DNA of 9,149 bases from Flavobacteriales bacterium UBA2619 (GTDB lineage: Bacteria > Bacteroidota > Bacteroidia > Flavobacteriales_D > Sanyastnellaceae). This document shows positions 1 to 6,705 of the stretch, one piece after another. The notes under the pieces are model-generated. The model was not told the origin of the DNA. It made no database searches and worked only from the letters and a program-made list of their open reading frames with translations. Numbering within the stretch: position 1 is the stretch's first letter; each line of letters starts with the position of its first letter. The stretch lies in assembly GCA_002339135.1 (NCBI GenBank), contig DDJR01000036.1:1-9149 (forward strand), read 5' to 3'. The translations under genes were made by a program, and so were the position numbers.

Positions 1-1417
1 TGAGAGACAAAGAGGTATTTCTGTAGCAACTTCAGTCATGGCCTTTCACTACAAAGGCATGCTCATCAATCTCCTCGACACTCCTGGTCACAGGGATTTT
101 GCAGAAGACACATACAGGACGCTAACAGCAGTTGATAGCGTCATACTTGTCATTGACTGTGTGAAAGGAGTCGAAGCACAAACAGAACGACTTATGGAAG
201 TATGTCGAATGCGAAAAACCCCAGTGATCGTCTTCGTAAATAAAATGGATCTTGAGGGACAAGACCCTTTTGACTTGCTTGATGAACTGGAAGAGAAGCT
301 TGACATACAAGTGAGGCCTCTAAGTTGGCCAATCAGCGGGGGAGCGACCTTTCAAGGAGTTTACAATCTATTCGACCACAATGTCAGGCTATTCCAAGCT
401 GACAAGACGAAGATGGCCACCGACATATTCGACATTGAAGACCTTGCAGACGAATCTCTGGACTCGCTTATTGGCGAGCATGCTGAACAACTTCGAGAGG
501 ATGTCGAACTCATTGACGGCGTGTATGACGCGTGGGACCCACAACCTTATTTAGACGCTGACGTAGCACCCGTCTTTTTTGGAAGTGCCGTGAATAATTT
601 TGGGATTCAGGAAATGCTAGAAACCTTCATACAAATCGCACCTGATCCCAGTCCTGTTGAAACTAGCACAAGAACTGTACACCCTGAAGAAGAGAAGCTT
701 ACGGGGTTCGTGTTCAAAATACACGCGAATATAGACCCCAAACACAGAGACAGGATAGCATTCTTGAGAATCTGCTCTGGGAAGTTCCAACGCAACACTT
801 TTTACAAGCACACCAGACTGGGTAAAAAACTCAAGTTTTCCAACCCTGTCACCTTTCTTGCAAAAGACAAAAGTCTTGTTGAAGAAGCTTGGCCTGGAGA
901 TGTTGTAGGACTTTACGACACAGGAAACTTTAAGATTGGCGACACACTAACTGAAGGTGAAAATTTACAATTCCGAGGAATACCGAGCTTCAGCCCTGAG
1001 ATATTTAAAGAACTGGTTAACAACGACCCCATGAAGAGCAAACAGCTCGAAAAGGGCATTAAACAGCTTACAGATGAGGGTGTAGCCCAGCTGTTTATTC
1101 GTGAAGCTGGAAATAGAAAAATAGTTGGAACAGTTGGGGAACTTCAATTCGAAGTGATTCAATACAGGCTTGAGCATGAGTACGGTGCCAAGTGTGAATT
1201 TCAATCAAAGCCTTACCACAAGGCATGCTGGATCGTTTCCGACGACTTAGAAAAACTCGGAGAGTTTAGACGTATTAAGTCGAACGACATCGTCCGTGAC
1301 AAAGATGACAACGAAGTCTACCTCGCCCCATCCCCATTCCTATTGCAGATGGAAATGAACAACTTTCCGGAAATAACCTTCCACGTGACCAGCGAGTTTA
1401 AAACGGAAAAGGCTTAA
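1..1417 (+). CDS. prfC: Peptide chain release factor 3 (RF3), 5'-truncated by window edge
   Basis: RF3 is a cytoplasmic translational GTPase that removes RF1 or RF2 from the ribosome after the nascent peptide is released. The reading frame is open from base 2 (ERQRGISVATSVM...), so the ATG at 38 is internal and not the start. Compared from memory with E. coli RF3 (529 residues), about 62 N-terminal residues, including the P-loop, lie outside the window; 471 are present. Visible motifs are the switch I RGIS segment (bases 14-25), G3 DTPGH (77-91) and G4 NKMD (239-250). The RF3-typical stretches EDTYRTLTAVD, FKIHANIDPKHRDR and FIREAGNRKIVGTVGELQF follow, covering domains 2 and 3. The protein ends at a normal position with no frameshift. 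RF3 is favoured over EF-G by EDTYRTLTAVD and by the overall length. The next gene starts 9 bases downstream on the same strand, which suggests co-transcription although the downstream products are envelope proteins. Confidence 0.97.
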   Translation, partial: ERQRGISVATSVMAFHYKGMLINLLDTPGHRDFAEDTYRTLTAVDSVILVIDCVKGVEAQTERLMEVCRMRKTPVIVFVNKMDLEGQDPFDLLDELEEKLDIQVRPLSWPISGGATFQGVYNLFDHNVRLFQADKTKMATDIFDIEDLADESLDSLIGEHAEQLREDVELIDGVYDAWDPQPYLDADVAPVFFGSAVNNFGIQEMLETFIQIAPDPSPVETSTRTVHPEEEKLTGFVFKIHANIDPKHRDRIAFLRICSGKFQRNTFYKHTRLGKKLKFSNPVTFLAKDKSLVEEAWPGDVVGLYDTGNFKIGDTLTEGENLQFRGIPSFSPEIFKELVNNDPMKSKQLEKGIKQLTDEGVAQLFIREAGNRKIVGTVGELQFEVIQYRLEHEYGAKCEFQSKPYHKACWIVSDDLEKLGEFRRIKSNDIVRDKDDNEVYLAPSPFLLQMEMNNFPEITFHVTSEFKTEKA

Positions 1418-1426
1418 ATTCATCAC

Positions 1427-2083
1427 ATGAAGACTTTCAAGAAAAAGACGACATATTTCATAGCCATCGGTTTTTTCCTCATGGGATTTAATCTTGCAGC
1501 TCAAACTGATTCCACCACTATACCCGAAGAAGTTGTTCAAGTTAGCGGCCTCGTTGTGACGAGTGATTCACTCATGCCGCTTCCATTTGCAACCGTATTT
1601 CGCACAAGAGATTCAAGGGGGACCATGACAGACGCAAGAGGCTTCTTCTCACTGCCAGCGCTTGAAGGTGACACGATTCGTTTTTCTAGCACAGGATATA
1701 TCCCTAGAGAAGCAATTATACCCAATGGTGGTGAGAAAAGTAGAATTAGCCTTGTGCAACCAATGGGAAGAGACACCATCATGGTGAATGAAGCATTCGT
1801 ATACCCGTGGCCCTCAAGAGAGACATTTAAAAGAGAGTTTATGGCGCTCGGTCTTGACGAAAGCGCTTACGATATCGCACAACAAGCCCTAGACCCATTC
1901 GACATCTATGACAGACTGATAGACGTGGGACTTGACGGACAAGCATCATCATCAGCCGATTTGAGACAGATGTCCCTAGATTATGGGACAGCAGGATCTC
2001 TTCCGACCACGAACTTGCTGAACCCTGTAGCTTGGGCTCAATTCCTTCAAGCTTTGAAGAATGGAGACTTAAGAAAAAAATAG
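1427..2083 (+). CDS. Exported protein with stand-alone carboxypeptidase-regulatory-like domain
   Basis: This 218-residue protein has a signal peptide: basic MKTFKKK, a hydrophobic stretch at residues 9-24, and probable cleavage near LAAQ (23-26). Residues about 37-110 form a carboxypeptidase D regulatory-like beta-sandwich, shown by VSGLVVTSDSLMPLPFATV, a TDARGFFSLP turn and DTIRFSSTGYIPRE. This fold is common in Bacteroidetes envelope proteins. Residues about 115-218 hold a second region (MVNEAFVYPWPSRETFKREF onward) that resembles uncharacterised Bacteroidetes proteins and has no catalytic motif I can name. The likely location is periplasm or outer membrane; no lipobox is visible. The next gene, a TonB-dependent receptor whose N-terminus carries the same domain type, begins 6 bases downstream, so an accessory role for that receptor is plausible but inferred. 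The ATG at 1427 is chosen because it directly precedes the signal peptide. There is no Shine-Dalgarno sequence, as is usual in this phylum. Confidence 0.85.
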   Translation: MKTFKKKTTYFIAIGFFLMGFNLAAQTDSTTIPEEVVQVSGLVVTSDSLMPLPFATVFRTRDSRGTMTDARGFFSLPALEGDTIRFSSTGYIPREAIIPNGGEKSRISLVQPMGRDTIMVNEAFVYPWPSRETFKREFMALGLDESAYDIAQQALDPFDIYDRLIDVGLDGQASSSADLRQMSLDYGTAGSLPTTNLLNPVAWAQFLQALKNGDLRKK

Positions 2084-2089
2084 GTTGTA

Positions 2090-4663
2090 ATGAAGCGGCT
2101 CAACAACATTTTCATTGCTCTATTCGCCACTTTCATCGGGGCTTTCTTTTCAAACACATTGCTACCTCAAGACAGCGCTACAGAATACATCGTCACGGGG
2201 CAGATTCAAGGAAGTGATGGAGAAACCCTGCCTGGAGCATCTCTTGTCGCCCTTCAAAACTCAAGAATCGGAGTGTCAACTGATGAACTTGGGTATTACA
2301 GACTGATCCTTCCCTCTTCCGGACCCTGGACGTTACGATGCTCCATGACCGGATATACCTTGCAGGAAATTACACTTGATTTCGGAAACAAAACAACCCT
2401 CAACTTACAGATTAGATTAGAGAGCACAGTTCAAGTGGGGGTAGCGGAAGTTGAAGAACAAGGGCGAGAAAATGTATCCATTAAAAGAATAGATCCCCGA
2501 ATTGCAAACCGCATCCCCTCCCCGAGAGGCACTGTAGAAGATGCGCTCATGCAAGCTCCTGTCAACTTCACCTCTGAACTTTCAAGCGCATACAATGTAA
2601 GAGGCGGAAGCTTTGACGAGAACTTGGTTTACGTAAATGATATTGAGGTCTACAGGCCCTTTCTCGTGAGAAATGGTCAACAAGAAGGACTTAGCTTCCC
2701 CAACCCAGATATGGTTCAGAGAATCAGATTTAGTGCAGGTGGGTTTGAGAGCAAATATGGGGACAAGCTTAGCTCAGTCCTAGATATCCACTACCGCAAA
2801 CCGACGAAGCGAAAAACACAGTTTACGGCCAGTTTTATGGGGGGACAACTTCAACACGACGGATTAACTTCCAATGGGAAAGTGCGAATAAATACCGGAA
2901 TTCGATATAGAAACAACTCATATATTCTTGGCAGCCTTGACGAAAGAGGAGAATACAATCCCACTTACCTAGACGCTCAGACTTACATCACTTGGAACCC
3001 CGATGGATACGGACCCTGGGAAATTCAAATCCTAGGAATTTATGGACAAAATGACTTTCAATTTATTCCACAAACACGTGAGACTGATATCGGCACGATC
3101 AATGACGCTATACGCTTGAAGATTTACTTTGATGGAAAAGAAGAAACTTCATACCAAACAGGCTTCGGAGCACTTGCTTTTGAGCGCGTCACTGAGACGT
3201 CTAGACTGAGATGGATCAACTCCGTGTTCAGAACAGTAGAGAGAGAGTCTTTTGATATCTTAGGCGCATACCGTCTAGATCAATTGGAACTTGACCCTGG
3301 ATCTGATGAGTTTGGTGAATCTGCAAACAACCTCGGTGTGGGCGGATTTTTAAACCATGCCAGAAATCAACTTGAAGCTACTGTAATATCCTCTGCGATA
3401 AAGGGTTCAGTTAATTTAAATAAAGGTAAACATTATATTGAATGGGGCACTAAAATATCTACAGAAATCATTCATGACGATCTCTCAGAATGGTCCTTTG
3501 TAGACAGCTCTGGCTACATCTCTCCACACCCTCAAGACAATGTAGGGTACTTAAACGAGGATGAAAGGCCATTTCAACCTCTTACTTTCGACAACGTCAT
3601 CAGCACAACCAACAATGTTAATTCGAAGAGATTTACAGGATACTTACAAGATACTTGGTCTGCAGAGCTCGAAAAAGGGACTGTCAATTCCAATTTAGGA
3701 GCCCGCTTCCACTTCTGGCATCTAAGCACCGATGACCAGCCCTCGGATCAAAGTCGCACGCACTTGGTAGGTGGCCCAAGAGCGCACGTTAGCTACACCT
3801 CGAAAAAAGAACCTCTCACCATCTGGTCTTTGGCTGGGGGTTACTATTGGCAACCACCATTCTACAGAGAGATGCGCGCAGTAGATGGCACACTTAATCC
3901 AGACATCCTACCCCAAAAAGCGGTCCACGCCGTAGCCGGTGTCGATCACATTTTCGAAATGTATACGCGTCAATTTAAATTCGTAGGCGAAGTCTACTAC
4001 AAGGATTTGGACCAGCTTATACCTTACGAAGTAGAGAATGTAAGACAGAGATATTATGCTGTAAACAACTCTAGCGGATACGCTAAGGGAATAGACCTCA
4101 TGCTTAACGGCGAATTTATAGATGGTATTGAGAGTTGGATGCGAATTAGCGCGTTGAAAACTGAAGAAGATATTGCAGACGATTTCTACACTGAGCTCTA
4201 CAATGACGAAGGCATTAGAATCATCCCGGGATACACCTGGAACGACATCGCAGTGGATACTGTTTTAATTGAACCAGGATATATCGCCAGACCAAGCGAC
4301 CAAAGAGTCTCTGTAAGCCTTCTGTTCCAAGACGAGATGCCTACAAACCCGGACTACAAAGTGCTTTTAAGCTTGTTTTTCGGATCTGGCCTCCCTTATG
4401 GCCCCCCAACAATGAATCGGTATGAAGATGTCCTTAGAACTCCCGCATACAGAAGAGTGGACCTGGGATTCTCAAAGGAACTACTCACCTCAAATAAAAA
4501 CATTGACAAAAACGGATACATTTCGATTGAAGTATTTAACATCTTGGGAATCAACAACACCATCAATCACACTTGGATAGAAGACGTCAATGGCCGTCTA
4601 TATGCGATCCCTAACTTCCTGACCGGCAGAAGACTTAATATAAAGCTGCATTTAGAATTTTAA
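2090..4663 (+). CDS. TonB-dependent outer-membrane receptor with N-terminal carboxypeptidase-regulatory-like domain
   Basis: An 857-residue outer-membrane active transporter or signalling receptor, energised by TonB-ExbB-ExbD. Residues 1-26 are a signal peptide (MKRLNN plus a hydrophobic core). Residues about 34-111 form a carboxypeptidase-regulatory-like domain (VTGQIQGSDGETLPGASLV, TDELGYYRL, CSMTGYTLQE). Residues about 130-236 are the plug, with TVEDALMQAPV, YNVRGGSFDENLVYVNDIEV and FSAGGFESKYGDKLSSVLDI. The rest (about 240-857) is rich in alternating aromatic and polar residues, as expected of a 22-strand barrel, and ends in LNIKLHLEF with the terminal phenylalanine typical of Bam substrates. 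The plug closely resembles a receptor group that I recall as widespread in Flavobacteriia, distinct from classic SusC. No SusD-type lipoprotein gene follows; instead a T9SS-exported lectin starts 3 bases after the stop. The substrate cannot be read from sequence. Length is normal and there is no frame break. Confidence 0.93.
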   Translation: MKRLNNIFIALFATFIGAFFSNTLLPQDSATEYIVTGQIQGSDGETLPGASLVALQNSRIGVSTDELGYYRLILPSSGPWTLRCSMTGYTLQEITLDFGNKTTLNLQIRLESTVQVGVAEVEEQGRENVSIKRIDPRIANRIPSPRGTVEDALMQAPVNFTSELSSAYNVRGGSFDENLVYVNDIEVYRPFLVRNGQQEGLSFPNPDMVQRIRFSAGGFESKYGDKLSSVLDIHYRKPTKRKTQFTASFMGGQLQHDGLTSNGKVRINTGIRYRNNSYILGSLDERGEYNPTYLDAQTYITWNPDGYGPWEIQILGIYGQNDFQFIPQTRETDIGTINDAIRLKIYFDGKEETSYQTGFGALAFERVTETSRLRWINSVFRTVERESFDILGAYRLDQLELDPGSDEFGESANNLGVGGFLNHARNQLEATVISSAIKGSVNLNKGKHYIEWGTKISTEIIHDDLSEWSFVDSSGYISPHPQDNVGYLNEDERPFQPLTFDNVISTTNNVNSKRFTGYLQDTWSAELEKGTVNSNLGARFHFWHLSTDDQPSDQSRTHLVGGPRAHVSYTSKKEPLTIWSLAGGYYWQPPFYREMRAVDGTLNPDILPQKAVHAVAGVDHIFEMYTRQFKFVGEVYYKDLDQLIPYEVENVRQRYYAVNNSSGYAKGIDLMLNGEFIDGIESWMRISALKTEEDIADDFYTELYNDEGIRIIPGYTWNDIAVDTVLIEPGYIARPSDQRVSVSLLFQDEMPTNPDYKVLLSLFFGSGLPYGPPTMNRYEDVLRTPAYRRVDLGFSKELLTSNKNIDKNGYISIEVFNILGINNTINHTWIEDVNGRLYAIPNFLTGRRLNIKLHLEF

Positions 4664-4666
4664 CTG

Positions 4667-6685
4667 ATGAGAGTCCAAGTTTACATCTGCTGCATCTGCA
4701 TCACGTTTTCTTTTGCTTCAAAAAGTCAGGCGCAAGAACAATACTCACTTCAGGGAGATGCCATATCCACAGGAAGCAATTGCTATCAACTCACAGATGA
4801 TTTACCCAATCAAATCGGTGCGGTTTGGTACGATGAAACAATCAATCTAGAACAACCTTTCCAACTGCAGTTTAAAATGAACTTCGGGACGAATAGCGGA
4901 GCTGGAAGCAGCTTAACTCCCGGAGCAGACGGCATCATGTTCGTGATGCAAACTGACGGCCCATCTGCGTTAGGTCTTCAAGGTGAAGGAATCGGCTTTG
5001 CGGGGTTTTCACCAAGCTTAGGTATAGAGTTTGACACCTATTGGAATCAGAATTTGGGAGACATCCTCGATGACCACATAGGGATTATGACGAATGGAAG
5101 CGTCGACCACAACCTAGAAACCTCCCTCGCGGGACCGGTTACGGCGACTTCTGAGAGCATTGATATTGAAACTGGAGAGAACTATGCTGTAGAAATAGTT
5201 TGGGATCCTGTAGCACAAAGCATAGAAGTGTATTTCGATTGTGAATTTCGACTATCTGCAAACGTAGACTTAATCAACGATATTTTCCAAGGCAACACTG
5301 AAGTGACTTGGGGGTTCACAGCAGCGACAGGAGGAGCTTACAATGTCCATAGCGTTTGCCTGTACGACAACGCAACGCCATCTGGAGATGCGGTTATCTG
5401 CTCTGGTGAAAGAACCCAACTCATCGCACCCGGAGACCTGAGCGAATCCTTTATCTGGGAGCCTGCCGATTTTTTAAGCAACCCTAACATTTACAACCCG
5501 ACCGCATCACCTACTTCTACCCAAGTCTATACGGTGACATACACGGATTTTTGTGGCGACACACAAACTTCAAGCATCGAAGTATTTGCAGCAGACTTGG
5601 AAGTTGAAATTTCTGCCAACCACGACATCCTAGACTGCATTAACACATCCTCAACGTTGGTTGCCAGCACCAATTTCCCCAGTGGAGTTGAACTCTCATG
5701 GGAGGTGTTAGGCGAAGGAAACATCACCAACTACATCGATTGGGGAGCCATTGTGAATGAAGCCGGAACCTACCAAGTCAACGCATCTTTTGATGACGGA
5801 ACCTGTACCTCTGAGGAGACTTATACGATAGAAATCGACACCATCGCCTACATCGTCGATGCTGGACCTGATGGAGAAATCAACTGCTATGTCCCCAACT
5901 TGGTGCTGCAAGGAGCAAGCGACGGAGAGGATGCTGAATATGTTTGGACAACTTCGGGAAACGGAGACATCTTTGGAAGCATGAACATCGCTCAGCCAAC
6001 CGCTGTTGCTGGAGGAGTCTACGAGTTAACTGTCACGAATCCCACCAATGGATGCATCTCTTCGGACGACATGACCTTAGCCGCCGACTTCACAGAACCA
6101 GAAATCTCACTTGGCCAGCCAAACGGCATACTCAGCTGCGAAAACTTAACCGCAGATATCCTTGGTACTGAAGTCACCCCAGATGGGTATACAGTCATCT
6201 ACGAATGGAGCTGGACAGATGAAGAAGGTGCATTGCTAAACCCCTCTGAAGAGCAGCCCACTGCCCTTCAGCCAGGAGAATACCTCCTCACGGTTACTTT
6301 CCTTGAAACAGGCTGCACCACTGTAGCAGATGCCGTAGTTGCTGTCGAAGAAGACGAAAACTCCTTCCTAGACATCTCTAGCCTCACTGTACCCAATGTA
6401 TTTACGCCTGGAACAAGCAATGGGTTTAACGACTACCTAACACCCTTTCTCGAAGACCTGCCAGAGATAAGTGTGCTTTCCATTCTAGACATCTACAACC
6501 TGAAAGTATTCAATCGGTGGGGTACATTGGTGTTTCAAAACAACGGCATGCCATTGGCATGGGATGGAAGAGCAAATGGATCACTTGTAAGCCCTGGTTC
6601 GTATGTTATTTTACTTGACTACATGTATTTCTGTAACGGAACTCAAACAGGATCGCACAACGGAACCTTAGAAATCATCCATTAA
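4667..6685 (+). CDS. T9SS-secreted L-type lectin protein with Ig/PKD-like repeats and type B sorting domain
   Basis: A 672-residue modular surface or secreted protein. Residues 1-22 are a signal peptide (cleavage probably after SQA). Residues about 25-235 form an L-type lectin sandwich: ADGIMFVMQ at 87-95 matches the legume-lectin loop with the sugar-binding Asp (D88). EFDTYWNQNLGDILDDHIGI (121-140) has the ConA metal-ligand spacing, E121, D123, Y125, N127, D132 and H137. TWGFTAATGG (214-223) matches the late strand. Four Ig/PKD-like repeats follow at about 241-563, each with one cysteine near each end. Residues about 575-672 are a CHU_C/type B T9SS sorting domain (VPNVFTPG, VFNRWGTLVF, AWDGRANGSLVSPGSYV). 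The protein should cross the outer membrane by T9SS and be released or attached, probably through a PorP/SprF-type partner, but no such gene is adjacent. A calcium-dependent glycan-binding role is inferred from the lectin motif; the ligand is unknown. There is no glycosidase or peptidase motif. Confidence 0.9.
   Translation: MRVQVYICCICITFSFASKSQAQEQYSLQGDAISTGSNCYQLTDDLPNQIGAVWYDETINLEQPFQLQFKMNFGTNSGAGSSLTPGADGIMFVMQTDGPSALGLQGEGIGFAGFSPSLGIEFDTYWNQNLGDILDDHIGIMTNGSVDHNLETSLAGPVTATSESIDIETGENYAVEIVWDPVAQSIEVYFDCEFRLSANVDLINDIFQGNTEVTWGFTAATGGAYNVHSVCLYDNATPSGDAVICSGERTQLIAPGDLSESFIWEPADFLSNPNIYNPTASPTSTQVYTVTYTDFCGDTQTSSIEVFAADLEVEISANHDILDCINTSSTLVASTNFPSGVELSWEVLGEGNITNYIDWGAIVNEAGTYQVNASFDDGTCTSEETYTIEIDTIAYIVDAGPDGEINCYVPNLVLQGASDGEDAEYVWTTSGNGDIFGSMNIAQPTAVAGGVYELTVTNPTNGCISSDDMTLAADFTEPEISLGQPNGILSCENLTADILGTEVTPDGYTVIYEWSWTDEEGALLNPSEEQPTALQPGEYLLTVTFLETGCTTVADAVVAVEEDENSFLDISSLTVPNVFTPGTSNGFNDYLTPFLEDLPEISVLSILDIYNLKVFNRWGTLVFQNNGMPLAWDGRANGSLVSPGSYVILLDYMYFCNGTQTGSHNGTLEIIH
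5027..5077 (+). other. ConA-type metal-binding loop of the lectin domain (within the T9SS lectin gene)
   Basis: These codons encode residues 121-137 of the lectin gene. Aligned by eye with concanavalin A (recalled segment [20 protein letters not shown]), the six classic Mn/Ca ligand positions, ConA E8, D10, Y12, N14, D19 and H24, fall on E121, D123, Y125, N127, D132 and H137 with no gap. This supports a metal-competent, sugar-binding L-type lectin and argues against a decayed sandwich domain. Confidence 0.8.
5387..6355 (+). repeat. Four tandem Ig/PKD-like protein repeats in the T9SS lectin
   Basis: Residues about 241-563 divide into four diverged modules of roughly 70-85 residues. Each starts near a cysteine and has a second cysteine near its end: C244/C296, C324/C380, C407/C463 and C491/C550, giving separations of 52, 56, 56 and 59 residues. 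Each also has a late-strand motif of the VYTVTYTD, TYQVNASF, VYELTVTN or EYLLTVTF type. The layout suggests a stalk of Ig-like domains, each closed by one disulphide, holding the lectin head away from the cell surface. The repeats are diverged at DNA level, so this is a protein-level array and not a recent tandem duplication. Confidence 0.7.
6389..6682 (+). other. Type B T9SS C-terminal sorting domain (CHU_C/gliding-type) of the lectin protein
   Basis: Residues about 575-672 carry the pattern of this family: VPNVFTPG followed by an N-D pair, then the KVFNRWGTLVF strand, the WDGRANG turn, SPGSYVILLDY and a final GTLEIIH. This marks export by the type IX secretion system, found only in Bacteroidetes and relatives, and independently supports the taxonomic call. 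Compared with the usual form, the VPNVFTPNGDG loop is shortened to TPGTSNGFND. Confidence 0.87.
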
Positions 6686-6705
6686 ACTGACGTTTTAAAT
6701 CAGTT
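6685..6705. terminator. Weak candidate bidirectional terminator at the convergent gene junction
   Basis: A perfect 6-base inverted repeat (AACTGA at 6685-6690, TCAGTT at 6700-6705) encloses a 9-base AT-rich loop. Its arms overlap the stop codons of the two convergent genes, the lectin gene ending at 6685 and ligA ending at 6700. This is the only place between them where transcription could stop. The stem is short and AT-rich, and neither side has a clean T-run, so the structure would be weak and may be chance. Confidence 0.3.

Noticed and set aside
38..40. ATG as start of the prfC gene
   Set aside because: The frame is open to base 2 and encodes the conserved RF3 switch I segment upstream of this ATG, so the true start is outside the window.
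965..1204. Minus-strand 79-codon open frame within prfC
   Set aside because: It lies antisense to conserved RF3 domain 3 and has no recognisable domain or plausible upstream signal; a shadow frame.
2032..2306. Plus-strand short frames overlapping the junction of the 218-residue gene and the receptor gene
   Set aside because: They run out of frame across two well-supported genes and encode no recognisable product.
5527..5911. Two minus-strand open frames of 67 codons inside the lectin gene
   Set aside because: They are antisense to clearly coding sequence, have low-complexity composition and match no family I know.
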